The position numbers and the translations under genes are program-made. Below the pieces are notes generated by a model. That model searched no databases. It was not told the origin of the DNA and saw only the letters and a list, made by a program, of their open reading frames with translations. DNA of 64,000 bases from Actinotalea subterranea (GTDB lineage: Bacteria; Actinomycetota; Actinomycetes; Actinomycetales; Cellulomonadaceae): positions 62,001-126,000 of the forward strand of contig NZ_VTTP01000012.1 of the NCBI RefSeq assembly GCF_008364845.1, written 5' to 3'. This document shows positions 42,276 through 51,134 of the stretch, piece by piece. How positions within the stretch are numbered: the first letter of the stretch is position 1; every line of letters starts with the position of its first letter.

Positions 42276-43364
42276 CTACCCCGCGACGCGCGCCACGGCG
42301 TCGTCGTCCACACCGAGGCGGACCGCCTCGCCCGCACCCGGCACGCCCGCGGGGTCCGCGCGGCTCGGTTCGACGACGGTGACCTCACCGAGTCCCTCGA
42401 CGTCCACGACGAGCTCCGTCACGCCGCGACGGAACCCGGTCGAGCGCACGGTGCCGACGAGGGGACCGTCGGCCTCCCGCCGCAACGAGCCCGGGCCGAG
42501 GGCGAGCAGCGCCTCCGACGATGCGCCCACGAGCCCGCCCACGCGCGACGAGCCGCCGACGAACGCCTCGTACCCGAGGAACTCGGCCACCCGGCGCGAC
42601 GCGGGCCGGTGCCAGAGCTCGGCCGGGGCGGCGACCTGCAGCAGCCGGCCCAGGTCCATCACGGCGATGCGGTCCGCGACGGCGAACGCCTCGTCGTGGT
42701 CGTGCGTGACGAACACAGCAGTCGTGCCCGTCGCGGTGAGCGCCGCACGAACGTCGCCGGCGAGCCGCTCGCGCAGCGCCCGGTCGAGCGCCGACAGCGG
42801 CTCGTCGAGCAGCAGCAGCCGGGGCCGGGGCGCGAGCGAGCGCGCGAGGGCGACACGCTGCCGCTCGCCGCCCGACAGGCTCGCGACGTCGCGCCGCTCG
42901 AACCCGTCGAGTCCCACCAGGGTGAGCAGCTCACCGACGCGCGCGCGACGCTCGGCCACCGGGACGCGCGCCATCTCGAGCCCGTACGCGACGTTGCCCG
43001 CGACGTCCCGGTGAGCGAAGAGCTGGCCGTCCTGGAACATCAGGCCGAACCCGCGCCGGTGCACGGGCGTGCCGGCCACGTCGGCGCCGTCCCAGGCGAT
43101 GGTCCCGGCAGACACGGGCTCGAGGCCCGCGATCGCGCGCAGGAGGCTCGACTTGCCGCTGCCGGACGGGCCGAGGAGCGCGACGACCTCGCCCGGCGCG
43201 ACGTCGAGGCTCAGCCCGTCGACGGCCGTCGCGACCGTCCCGTCGTCGTCCCGGTAGTGCACGACGACGTCACGCACCGCGAGCCCCCGACCGGTCGCTG
43301 ACGTGGGGTGCGCCGACGCGCCCGGAGCAGCACCCGGTGCGACAGGTGAACCGTCGTGCGCCAT
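42276..43364 (-). CDS. thiQ: Thiamine ABC transporter ATPase
   Basis: 362 residues. Walker A GPSGSGKSSL, signature LSGGERQRVALARS, Walker B LLLLDEPLSALD and switch His VTHDHDEAFAV are intact; the C-terminal 110 residues look like a TOBE-like regulatory domain. Its ATG overlaps the permease stop (TGATG). Alone it could be an iron or spermidine ATPase, but the TPP riboswitch upstream of the operon fixes the substrate as thiamine or a phosphate ester. Confidence 0.92.
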   Translation of the reverse strand: MAHDGSPVAPGAAPGASAHPTSATGRGLAVRDVVVHYRDDDGTVATAVDGLSLDVAPGEVVALLGPSGSGKSSLLRAIAGLEPVSAGTIAWDGADVAGTPVHRRGFGLMFQDGQLFAHRDVAGNVAYGLEMARVPVAERRARVGELLTLVGLDGFERRDVASLSGGERQRVALARSLAPRPRLLLLDEPLSALDRALRERLAGDVRAALTATGTTAVFVTHDHDEAFAVADRIAVMDLGRLLQVAAPAELWHRPASRRVAEFLGYEAFVGGSSRVGGLVGASSEALLALGPGSLRREADGPLVGTVRSTGFRRGVTELVVDVEGLGEVTVVEPSRADPAGVPGAGEAVRLGVDDDAVARVAG

Positions 43365-45097
43365 CAGATCTCCACGCTCGAGCCGTGCCGCAACCGTTCG
43401 GCGAGGCTCATCACGGTCGCGGTGAGCAGCCCCAGGACGACGGACGCGGCGAGTGCCATGCCCAGATTCTCCGCGCCCGGCCGCCCGATGAGCCGGAAGA
43501 TGACCACCGGCAGGGTGGGCCGCTCGGGGCGGGCGAGGAACGACGTCGCGCCGAACTCGCCGAGGCTCACCGCGAACGCGAGCCCCAGCGCCAGGCCGAG
43601 CGAGCGCGCGGCGACGGGCCAGTCGACCGTCGCGAGCACGCGCGCCGGCGAGGCTCCGAGGACGGCCGCCGCCTCGTGCAGCCGGCTGTCGACCGCGCGG
43701 AGCACGGGCAGCACGGTGCGGACCACGAGGGGCGTCGCGACCACGGCCTGGGCGATCGGGATGAGCAGCGGCGAGGAACGCAGGTCCAGGTCGAGTCCGA
43801 GCGGCCGGTGCAGCGCCACGAGGAACCCGAAGCCGACGGTGACGGCGGAGACGCCGAGCGGGAGCATGAACACCGCGTCGAGGAGGCGCACGGCCCGCCG
43901 ACGCGCCCGCGCGCGGGGTCGCCGCGACACGACGAGCGCGACGAGCCCGCCGACGACGACCGCGATGACCGTCGCGTCGAGCGCGACGCGCAGGGACGTG
44001 AGGGTCGCCTCCCACACGGTGACGCTCAGGGCGTTGCGGCCCCCGGTGGTCGCGAGGTTCGCGTAGTTGTCCAGGCCCCACCCCGTCGGCGTCCGCAGCG
44101 AGCGCACGGCGACGGTCGCGAGCGGGAGCGCGAGCAGCAGCACGCCGACGGCGCCCGTCACGGCGACCGCCGCGATGTCACCGGCCCGACGGCCCGGCCC
44201 GCGCAGGGCCAGTCGCGGCGGACGGCTCGCGCGCTCGGGGGCGGTCATCTGCAGGGCCCGCTCGCGCCGGTCCCGTGCACGGCCGGCGGCGAGGAGGGCA
44301 CCCGCGACCACGACGAGCTGCACCACGGACAGCACGGCGGCGGCGCGCAGGTCGAGGAACTGGGCGGTCTGCACCCAGATCTCCGTCTCGACGGTCCCGT
44401 AGCGCGTGCCGCCGAGCACGAGGACCACGCCGAACGCCGTCGCGCAGAACAGGAAGACGATGGACGCGGCGGACGCGATCGCGGGCGTCAGCGCGGGCAG
44501 CGTCACGGACGTGAACACCCGCCACGGGGGCGCGCCGAGCGCAGCGGCAGCGTCCTCGGCACGACGGTCGAGCTGCACCCAGAACGCACCCACGGTCCGG
44601 ACGACCACGGAGTAGTTGAAGAACACGAGCGCGGCGACGACGCCCGCGAACGTCCCGTCCCAGCCGAGCGCGCCCAGCGGCCCCGAGTCGCTGAGCACGG
44701 ACCGGAAGGCGACGCCGACGACGACGGTGGGCAGCACGAACGGCACCACGACGAGCGCCCGCACCACCCCGCGACCGCGGAACTCCCGCCGGTAGAGCAG
44801 GTGCGCACCCGGCAGGCCGAGCAGGACCGAGATCGCGGTGCCCACCGTCGCCTGGGCGAGCGTGAGGCCGATGATCCGCCACGTGCGCGGGCGGCTGAAC
44901 ACCTCGGTGAAGCCGGTGAGGTCGAGCGCGCCGTCGGCCACGAACCCGCGCAGCACGAGGGTGCCGACGGGCAGCGCGAAGAACACGCCCAGGAACGCGA
45001 GCGGCGCAGCGACGGCGAGCGCCCACCCGGCATGGCCGAGCAGGCGCCCGCCGCGCCCGGCGACGACGCCCGACCGCGCGGCCGCGACCGCCGTCAT
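43364..45097 (-). CDS. thiP: Thiamine ABC transporter permease
   Basis: 577 residues with two fused BPD_transp_1 domains (about 30-260 and 320-560). Each holds an EAA-type loop: RRAEDAAAALGAPPWRVFTS in the first and LHEAAAVLGASPARVLATV in the second. About 12 membrane helices are apparent. It lies between the binding protein and the ATPase in a TPP-controlled operon. Confidence 0.93.
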   Translation of the reverse strand: MTAVAAARSGVVAGRGGRLLGHAGWALAVAAPLAFLGVFFALPVGTLVLRGFVADGALDLTGFTEVFSRPRTWRIIGLTLAQATVGTAISVLLGLPGAHLLYRREFRGRGVVRALVVVPFVLPTVVVGVAFRSVLSDSGPLGALGWDGTFAGVVAALVFFNYSVVVRTVGAFWVQLDRRAEDAAAALGAPPWRVFTSVTLPALTPAIASAASIVFLFCATAFGVVLVLGGTRYGTVETEIWVQTAQFLDLRAAAVLSVVQLVVVAGALLAAGRARDRRERALQMTAPERASRPPRLALRGPGRRAGDIAAVAVTGAVGVLLLALPLATVAVRSLRTPTGWGLDNYANLATTGGRNALSVTVWEATLTSLRVALDATVIAVVVGGLVALVVSRRPRARARRRAVRLLDAVFMLPLGVSAVTVGFGFLVALHRPLGLDLDLRSSPLLIPIAQAVVATPLVVRTVLPVLRAVDSRLHEAAAVLGASPARVLATVDWPVAARSLGLALGLAFAVSLGEFGATSFLARPERPTLPVVIFRLIGRPGAENLGMALAASVVLGLLTATVMSLAERLRHGSSVEI

Positions 45098-45173
45098 CCC
45101 GTCACCCCGTCACCCCGGCATCCCGTCACCTGGCCGTCCCCGTCACCCGGTCATCCCCGTCACGCGGTCACCC
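45092..45173 (-). repeat. Degenerate GTGACGGG repeat between thiB and thiP
   Basis: On the coding strand the 70-bp gap consists of about nine variants of (G/A)TGAC(G/C)GG, such as GGGTGACGG and GGATGACCG. Each unit contains GTGA or ATGA, a start-stop overlap. The thiB stop and the thiP start are themselves units of the series. Confidence 0.6.
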
Positions 45174-46328
45174 GACGACGGTGTCCGTCCACGCCTGGAT
45201 CCAGTCGTCCCGGTTCTCGCTGATCGTCTCCGGGTCGAGCGTGTACGGCTCCTCGGGCTGCGGCGCGTACGTGGTCCACGACTCCGGCAGCGTCACACCC
45301 GAGTCGACGGGGTACACGTACATGCTCTCGGGGATGTCCGCCTGGACCTCGGGGCTGAGCAGCCAGTCGACCACCTGACGCGCACCCTCGGGGTTCGCGG
45401 CGCCCGCGAGGACGCCCGCGTACTCGACCTGACGGAAGCACGTGTCGAGCAGCGCGCCCGTCGGAGCCTCGGTGGCGCCCTCGGCGACCTCGTACGGCGG
45501 GGACGACGCGTAGCTCAGGACGAGCGGCCGGTCGCCCTCGCTCGTCGGGCCCGAGAAGTCGACGTAGTACGCGTCCGACCAGCCCGAGACGACCTTGAGC
45601 CCGTTGTCCCGGAGCGCAGCCCAGTAGTCGAGCCAGCCGTCCTCGCCGAACGCGGCGACCGTGGCGAGCGCGAACGCGAGGCCCGGCGACGACGTCGCGG
45701 GGTTCGTCACGACGAGCAGGTCCCGGTACTCGGGTGCCGTGAGGTCCTCGAGGGTCACGGGCTCGGGGATGCCGGCCTGCGCGAACCACTCGTGGTCGAC
45801 GTTGATGCACACGTCGCCGACGTCGACCGCCGACAGGTGGCCCTCGTCGTCGACCGCGTACTGCTCGACGTCGTCGCTCGCGGCCGGCGACGTGTACGGC
45901 TCGAGCACGCCCTCGGCGATGGCGCGCGACGCGAACGTGTTGTCGATGCCGTAGACGACGTCGCCCAGCGGCGCGTCCTTGGTGAGGATGAGCTGGTTGA
46001 CGAGGGCGCCGCCGTCGCCGGGCGCGACCGTCTCGAGGGTGAGGCCCGTGTCGGCCTCGAACTGGGCGACGAGGTCGTCGCTGAGCAGGAACGAGTCGTG
46101 CGTCACGAGGACGACGGTGCCGCCCTCCTCGCCGGGGCTCGCGGTCGCGTCCTGCCCGCCGTCGTCGGCCCCGATCGCCGAGCAGCCCGCGAGCGCGAGG
46201 CCCACCGCGACCACCGTGGCCGGTGCGGCCAGTCGCCGCCCGTGTGCCGTGCGGGCCCCGGGCGCCGCGTCCGTCGTGCTGCCGGCCCGCGGGGTCGCGG
46301 TCGTGCCGGCTGCGAGATCTCTCGCCAT
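45168..46328 (-). CDS. thiB: Thiamine ABC transporter substrate-binding lipoprotein
   Basis: 386 residues. Unusually long N-terminus before a hydrophobic stretch and lipobox (VGLALAGC, Cys about 49), so the protein is anchored outside the membrane. The mature part is a type 2 periplasmic-binding fold with family motifs VVLVTHDSFLLSDDLVAQFE, DVVYGIDNTFASRA and VVDWLLSPEVQADIPESMYV. AGGAGG precedes the ATG. A TPP riboswitch 110 bp upstream controls it. Confidence 0.95.
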   Translation of the reverse strand: MARDLAAGTTATPRAGSTTDAAPGARTAHGRRLAAPATVVAVGLALAGCSAIGADDGGQDATASPGEEGGTVVLVTHDSFLLSDDLVAQFEADTGLTLETVAPGDGGALVNQLILTKDAPLGDVVYGIDNTFASRAIAEGVLEPYTSPAASDDVEQYAVDDEGHLSAVDVGDVCINVDHEWFAQAGIPEPVTLEDLTAPEYRDLLVVTNPATSSPGLAFALATVAAFGEDGWLDYWAALRDNGLKVVSGWSDAYYVDFSGPTSEGDRPLVLSYASSPPYEVAEGATEAPTGALLDTCFRQVEYAGVLAGAANPEGARQVVDWLLSPEVQADIPESMYVYPVDSGVTLPESWTTYAPQPEEPYTLDPETISENRDDWIQAWTDTVVG

Positions 46329-46437
46329 GTCGTCCTCCTCGTCGGTTGCAGGAGGGGGGACTCCACCCGCGCACCCACGGCGGCCCGACGAGCGGACGCG
46401 ACCGTGAGCTGCACGGATGGGGTCCTGAGACGTTCCC

Positions 46438-46534
46438 GACTCCCTACGCCGGTACCAACCGGATCAGGTTCGAGGGTCTGCGGTCGCCCGCACTCTCAGC
46501 GCCCTGTGCCCGGCATGCCGGGCGACGCTCCCCT
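46438..46534 (-). ncRNA. TPP riboswitch (THI element)
   Basis: On the minus strand the aptamer runs from GGGGAGC (46527-46533) through the conserved GCTGAGAGTG, ACCCTCGAACCTGATCCGG and TTGGTACCGGCGTAGGGA, all hallmark THI-box sequences; flanking CGAC/GTCG extend P1. Thiamine pyrophosphate binding should lower thiBPQ expression. A CTCCT stretch between aptamer and the thiB AGGAGG could act as anti-Shine-Dalgarno, so control may be at translation. Confidence 0.97.
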
Positions 46535-46607
46535 GTCGTTCGGACCGACCCTACCGCGATCGCCGCCAGGGTCCGGATACGCTCCGAGCATCGACCCGGG
46601 AGGGACC

Positions 46608-47048
46608 ATGGCCGTGCTCGCACAGCTCTTCGCTGCAACCCACACCCAGGCGCTGGCCAGGGCGGACGCCCTCGACGCGGGCCGCGACCCGGGCGCCGCC
46701 GAGCCGCACGTCGGGCTCCCCGGGCTCACCGCCCTCGAGCTCGAGGTGCTCGGCGAGATCGCCGCCCGCGCGGTCCGGTTCGGCACCGGCGACCTGGAGG
46801 CCGCGGACGTCGACCTCGATCACGACCAGCTCCAGCGCATGCCCGCGTTCTGGACGGAGGTCATGGCCGAGCTCGCCGCACCCGAGGACCCGGAGGCGCC
46901 CGACGACGTCGCCCGCGCCTGGGCCGCGTCGGAGGAGATGGGCGAGCCGGACACCGACCTCCTGCCGCGGGTGCGTGCCGTCGCGGCCCTCGCCGCGCAG
47001 GCCCGGGAGGCGGGCCTCGACCTGTACGTCTGGTCCCCGGCCGACTGA
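46608..47048 (+). CDS. Hypothetical protein
   Basis: 146 residues, acidic, soluble, mostly helical. The ATG has GGGAGGG 4 nt upstream. Visible pattern: an Ala-rich N-terminal helix (LAQLFAATHTQALARADALD), a LTALELEVLGEIAARAV helix, then TGDLEAADVDLDHDQLQRMP. The layout resembles small actinobacterial proteins of the CFI-box-like or DUF1877-like kind, but no family was recognised with confidence. It is divergent from the thiamine operon. Confidence 0.75.
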   Translation: MAVLAQLFAATHTQALARADALDAGRDPGAAEPHVGLPGLTALELEVLGEIAARAVRFGTGDLEAADVDLDHDQLQRMPAFWTEVMAELAAPEDPEAPDDVARAWAASEEMGEPDTDLLPRVRAVAALAAQAREAGLDLYVWSPAD

Positions 47049-47219
47049 GCGGCGGGCCGGCCGCGGCCGAACGCCCGCCCTGCGCACGCGTCGGCACGGC
47101 ACTAGCGTGAGGGCCAGGGCGTCGACCGGCACCGCCGGGGGAACCCCCGCGGGCCGTCGCGGCCGTGGGGCGGCCCACGCAGGCGCCGCACGACGACACG
47201 ACCGGAGAGGGAGGCACTC

Positions 47220-47468
47220 GTGGCCGACAAGAAGGAAGGCATGATCGCCAAGCTCGTCGGGCTGGGCGTGGCGCTCGCCGCCGCCTGGGCCGCGCAGCAG
47301 ATCGTGACGGGGGCCTGGAAGGCCACCGTCGGCCACAAGCCCCCGAAGCCCGAGGACGAGGGTGACGCACGCTTCGGCGAGGTCGCGCTCGCCGCGGCGA
47401 TCACGGGGGCCGTCGTCGCGCTCACGCGCGTGCTCGCGACCCGCGGCACCGCCAAGCTCCTCAGCTGA
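47220..47468 (+). CDS. DUF4235 small membrane protein
   Basis: 82 residues, two predicted membrane helices (about 9-30 and 54-72) separated by KPPKPEDEG. The sequence KLVGLGVALAAAWAAQQIV, then WKATVGHKPPKPEDE, fits the DUF4235 family of actinobacteria. GTG start with GGGAGG upstream. Function unknown. The last codons and stop lie in a 17-bp tandem repeat. Confidence 0.8.
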   Translation: MADKKEGMIAKLVGLGVALAAAWAAQQIVTGAWKATVGHKPPKPEDEGDARFGEVALAAAITGAVVALTRVLATRGTAKLLS

Positions 47469-47520
47469 GCCAGTTCCTCACTGAGCCGAGTCCCTCAACT
47501 GAGCCAAGCGCTCAGCTGAC
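47460..47520 (+). repeat. 17-bp tandem repeat spanning two converging stop codons
   Basis: Three units of 17 bp (CTCAGCTGAGCCAGTTC and two variants) plus a partial fourth fill 47460-47520. The stop codon of the DUF4235 gene lies in unit 1 and that of mnhG in unit 4. The CTCAGCTGAG core is palindromic, so the array could also form hairpins that end both transcripts. Confidence 0.75.
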
Positions 47521-47964
47521 CGGCCGGCCCTCCCGGCCGTCGCGGTCACCATCGGCGTCGCGGTCCCCACCGGCGTCCTGCGCCTGGCGCCCGGCGCGGT
47601 CCTCGCCGTCCTGCGCGGCAGCGAGGTCGCGTGTGAGCTCGTCCACGACGAGCATCTCCGGGCGGATCTTGCCCGTGCGGTAGCCGGCACGGGAGACCAT
47701 GTGCGCCGCGACGGGCGACGTGAGCATCTGGAACAGCGCGACGAGCACGAGCATCCACACGATCGGCCCGCTCCGCAGCCGCAGCGCGAGCCCCAGGAGC
47801 ATGAGGAGCAGGCCCAGGACCTGCGGCTTGGTCGCCGTGTGCATGCGTGCGAGCAGGTCGGGGAAGCGCAACAGGCCCAGTCCCGCGGTGAAGGCGAGGA
47901 ACGCCCCGCCGAGGAGGCAGACGGCCGCCACGACGTCGGCGACGGTGGTCCACACGTCGCTCAT
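47512..47964 (-). CDS. mnhG: Mrp Na+/H+ antiporter subunit G
   Basis: 150 residues with three membrane helices in the first 95 residues (GGAFLAFTAGLGLLRFPDLL, MHTATKPQVLGLLLMLLG, PVAAHMVSRAGYR), the standard MnhG pattern. The last 40 residues are a charged Asp/Arg/Gly tail. Start overlaps the mnhF stop by 4 bp. Last gene of mnhACDEFG. Confidence 0.92.
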   Translation of the reverse strand: MSDVWTTVADVVAAVCLLGGAFLAFTAGLGLLRFPDLLARMHTATKPQVLGLLLMLLGLALRLRSGPIVWMLVLVALFQMLTSPVAAHMVSRAGYRTGKIRPEMLVVDELTRDLAAAQDGEDRAGRQAQDAGGDRDADGDRDGREGRPVS

Positions 47965-48353
47965 CCGGCCACCTCCCCGCTCGCGGGCCCGCCGTGGTGC
48001 TCGTCGTCCGTCGCCCGCCGGTCGGCGTCGTCGGCCGCGAGACGCTCGGCCTCGAGGGCCGCGACCTCCTCGCGCGTGAGGATCCGGCCCTCGCCCTCGG
48101 GCTCCACGGCGGCGAACCGGGCGATCGTGACGGAGCCGATGAAGCCGACGAGTGCGAGCGCGACGAGGATCGGCACCGTGTCGATGCGGCGCGACCAGGC
48201 GGCCTCGAGTGCGATCGCGCCGACGATGACGCTCGTGACCACGTCGAGCGCGATGGTCCGGTCGAGCATCGTCGGGCCCTTCTCCGCCCGGATCAGCGCG
48301 AGCACGGCCGCGGCCGCGAGGAGCACGGCGCACACGAGGACGACGACGGTCAT
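47961..48353 (-). CDS. mnhF: Mrp Na+/H+ antiporter subunit F
   Basis: 130 residues, three helices; GPTMLDRTIALDVVTSVIVG is the MnhF signature. The C-terminal 45 residues form a charged cytoplasmic tail that is longer than usual (family about 90 aa). Overlaps both neighbours by 4 bp. Confidence 0.92.
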   Translation of the reverse strand: MTVVVLVCAVLLAAAAVLALIRAEKGPTMLDRTIALDVVTSVIVGAIALEAAWSRRIDTVPILVALALVGFIGSVTIARFAAVEPEGEGRILTREEVAALEAERLAADDADRRATDDEHHGGPASGEVAG

Positions 48354-48952
48354 GCGCCCACCTCCGCGTCGGGGCGCGCCTGCGGTGCGCTGCGCTGATC
48401 GGTGCGCGGGGTGCGCGTGAGACCCGCGGCGGCGAGCTCGGTGTCGGACGCGAGCGCACGGAGCACCCGGGCCTCGGTGTCGAGCACGTGGCGCCGCGCG
48501 GCGTCGATGCCGTGCGCCGTGTCCACGTCGAGGACGTGCACGTAGAGCATGCCCGTGATGCGGTGCGCCTCGACGACGAGCGAGCCGGGGACCAGCGAGC
48601 AGAGCTGGGCGGTCAGCGTGAGGTAGAGGTCCGAGTGGCTCCTGAGCTGCACGGCGATGACGGCGCTGCGTGGGGGACGGCGGCGCAGGGCCAGGCCGGC
48701 GACCTGGGCGCTCGCGACCACGAGGTCCACGGCGAACCGGTAGACGAGGTACAGGAGCGCGACGGGGTGGACCCGGCCGTGGAACTCGACGCCCGGCATG
48801 CGCAGGAACCGGCCCGCGACGAGTGCGATGAGCAGGCCCGCGAGCACGTTCGCGATGCTCAGCTCGCCCCACAGGAGGACCCAGACGAGCGTGAGCCACA
48901 GCGTCGCGACGACGTGGAAGCCGAGCGTGCGGCGTCGGGGGTGCAGGGTCAT
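48350..48952 (-). CDS. mnhE: Mrp Na+/H+ antiporter subunit E
   Basis: 200 residues. N-terminal helices (TLWLTLVWVLLWGELSIANV, LAGLLIALVAG) then the soluble MnhE domain with LTLTAQLCSLVPGSLVVEAH and YVHVLDVD. 4-bp overlaps with mnhD and mnhF. Confidence 0.94.
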   Translation of the reverse strand: MTLHPRRRTLGFHVVATLWLTLVWVLLWGELSIANVLAGLLIALVAGRFLRMPGVEFHGRVHPVALLYLVYRFAVDLVVASAQVAGLALRRRPPRSAVIAVQLRSHSDLYLTLTAQLCSLVPGSLVVEAHRITGMLYVHVLDVDTAHGIDAARRHVLDTEARVLRALASDTELAAAGLTRTPRTDQRSAPQARPDAEVGA

Positions 48953-50604
48953 CCGCCGTCACCGCCCTCGGGTGCGTCGCGCACGTCCTCGCGCGCGTCG
49001 TCGTCGCGCACGTCGCCCGAGACGTCCTCGGGCGGGTCGGTGCCCGCGCCCGCGTCCTGCGCGACGTCGGCGGACTTGCCCTGGCCGCGGGTGCCATCGG
49101 GCAGCACGGCGTTCACGTACTGGGCGGGGTCGCGGAGCGTCGCGGCGGCCCGCTCGGTGTAGCTGAACAGCGGTCCCGCGAGCACCGTGAGGCTCAGGCC
49201 CACGCCGACGAGCGCGGCGGTCGGGGCGATCATGCCGCGCGGCAGGCGAGCCTCGACCGGCACCGCCGGCCCGGCCTGCCAGAAGGCCTTGTTCCAGGCC
49301 TTGACGATCGCGTACAGCGTCAGCAGCGAGGTCAGCACGGCGCCGACGACCAACGCGTAGGCCAGCGGTGTGCCCTGCGCGACGCCCGCCTGGAGGAGTC
49401 CGGCCTTGCCGAGGAACCCGGACAGCGGCGGGATGCCCGCGAGGTTCATGGCGGGCACGAAGAAGAGGACGGCCAGGACGGGCGCGATCTTCGCGAGCCC
49501 CCCGAGGTCGTCGAGCGACGTGGAGCCGCCGCGACGCTCGATGAGCCCGACGACGAGGAACAGCGCCGTCTGCACGGTGATGTGGTGCGCGACGTAGAAC
49601 ACGGCGGCCGCGAGCCCGGCCTCGCTCGACATCGCGATGCCGAAGATCATGTAGCCGATGTGGCTCACGAGCGTGAACGAGACGAGCCGCTTGATGTCGT
49701 TCTGCGCGACGGCGCCCAGGATGCCCACGACCATTGTTGCCAGTGCCGCCCACATGAGCAGGTCATCCACCCGGCCGTCCGGGAACAGGAGCGTCTGGGT
49801 CCGGATGATCGCGTAGACGCCGACCTTGGTCAGCAGGCCCGCGAACACCGCGGTGACGGGTGCGGGCGCGGTCGGGTAGGAGTCGGGCAGCCACGCGGAC
49901 AGCGGGAAGATCGCGGCCTTGATGCCGAACGCGAGCAGCAGCAGCACCTGGAGCACGAGCTGGACGGTCGGGTCCACCTCGGGGAGGCGCTCGGCGAGCT
50001 GCGCCAGGTTGACCGTGCCCGTCGCGGCGTACGTCAGCGCGATCGCGAGCAGGAACACGACCGAGGACACGAGCGAGACGACGACGTAGATGGTGCCGGC
50101 CCGGATGCGCTCGCCCGTGCCCCCGAGGGTGATGAGCACGTAGGACGCGGCGAGCAGGATCTCGAAGCCCACGTACAGGTTGAAGAGGTCCCCGGAGAGG
50201 AACGCGTTCGCGACGCCCGCCGTGAGCACGAGGTAGGTCGGGTGGAAGATCGCGACGGGCGTCTCGGCGTCCCCGTCCTCGACACCCTGGGCGAGCGAGT
50301 ACAGCAGCACGCACAGCGTCACGGCGGCGGAGACCGTGAGCATGAGCGTCGAGAGCCGGTCCGCCACGAGGTCGATGCCGACGGGTGCGGCCCAGCCGCC
50401 CACGTCGAGGACCAGGGGGCCGTCGTCGACCGCGACCAGCAGCGCCACCGAGGACAGCAGGACCAGGGACAGCGCGACGACGCTGATCACGCCCTGCGCC
50501 TTGCCGTTGCGCCACAGCGCGAGCGCGAGGCCCGCGGCGAACAGCGGCAGCACCACGGGCAGGGGGACCAGCCAGGTGAGGTCGCTCAGGTCGAGGCCGT
50601 TCAT
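48949..50604 (-). CDS. mnhD: Mrp Na+/H+ antiporter subunit D
   Basis: 551 residues, about 14 membrane helices. Proton_antipo_M domain: NLYVGFEILLAASYVLITLG with the key Glu, GIKAAIFPLSAWLPDSYPTA with the conserved Lys and the helix break, and SHIGYMIFGIAM. Homologous to complex I NuoN/M. The C-terminus adds a 60-residue acidic tail. Overlaps mnhC and mnhE by 4 bp. Confidence 0.95.
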   Translation of the reverse strand: MNGLDLSDLTWLVPLPVVLPLFAAGLALALWRNGKAQGVISVVALSLVLLSSVALLVAVDDGPLVLDVGGWAAPVGIDLVADRLSTLMLTVSAAVTLCVLLYSLAQGVEDGDAETPVAIFHPTYLVLTAGVANAFLSGDLFNLYVGFEILLAASYVLITLGGTGERIRAGTIYVVVSLVSSVVFLLAIALTYAATGTVNLAQLAERLPEVDPTVQLVLQVLLLLAFGIKAAIFPLSAWLPDSYPTAPAPVTAVFAGLLTKVGVYAIIRTQTLLFPDGRVDDLLMWAALATMVVGILGAVAQNDIKRLVSFTLVSHIGYMIFGIAMSSEAGLAAAVFYVAHHITVQTALFLVVGLIERRGGSTSLDDLGGLAKIAPVLAVLFFVPAMNLAGIPPLSGFLGKAGLLQAGVAQGTPLAYALVVGAVLTSLLTLYAIVKAWNKAFWQAGPAVPVEARLPRGMIAPTAALVGVGLSLTVLAGPLFSYTERAAATLRDPAQYVNAVLPDGTRGQGKSADVAQDAGAGTDPPEDVSGDVRDDDAREDVRDAPEGGDGG

Positions 50605-51134
50605 CGTCGACCTCCCTGGTCGGCGGGACTGGCAGGCGCGGCGGGCGCGGCGGGGGCGGCAGGTTCCGCGGGCTCGGCGTCCCCGGTCTCGTCGCGCACC
50701 TCGGCGGCGTCCTCCGCGAGGGTCGACAGGACGTCGGCGTCGGCGTCCTCGAACGCGGCCTGGTCGGCGGCCGCGCGGCGTGCGGTGCGGCGGTCCTCGA
50801 GGTCGTCCTGGACCTCGTCGTGCTGGTTGAGCTGCCAGGACCGGTACGCCATGGCGAGCAGGAACGCCGTCATGCCAAGCGTGATGACGATCGCGGTGAG
50901 CACCATCGCCTGGGGCAGCGGGTCGCTCATCTCGCTCTCCTCGGTCTGCCCGATGATCGGGGCCCCGCCCGCGGCGCCGCCCGCGACGAGGAAGAGGAGG
51001 TTGATGCCGTTCCCGAGGAAGATCACGCCGAGGAGCACGCGGGACAGCGAGCGCTCGAGCAGCAGGTAGACGCCCACGGCGACGAGCGCGACGACCACGA
51101 GGACGAGCGTGACGCTCGGCGACATGTCGATCAT
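50601..51134 (-). CDS. mnhC: Mrp Na+/H+ antiporter subunit C
   Basis: 177 residues. Three helices as in NuoK: VTLVLVVVALVAVGVYLLLE, RVLLGVIFLGNGINLLFLVA and DPLPQAMVLTAIVITLGMTA; the last is the most conserved MnhC motif. A charged tail of about 70 residues ending in Ala/Pro repeats is extra. Overlaps mnhA and mnhD by 4 bp. Confidence 0.94.
   Translation of the reverse strand: MIDMSPSVTLVLVVVALVAVGVYLLLERSLSRVLLGVIFLGNGINLLFLVAGGAAGGAPIIGQTEESEMSDPLPQAMVLTAIVITLGMTAFLLAMAYRSWQLNQHDEVQDDLEDRRTARRAAADQAAFEDADADVLSTLAEDAAEVRDETGDAEPAEPAAPAAPAAPASPADQGGRR

Noticed and set aside
46438-46534. Thi operon as an iron (AfuABC-like) transporter
   Set aside because: The complete THI box upstream makes thiamine the far better assignment.
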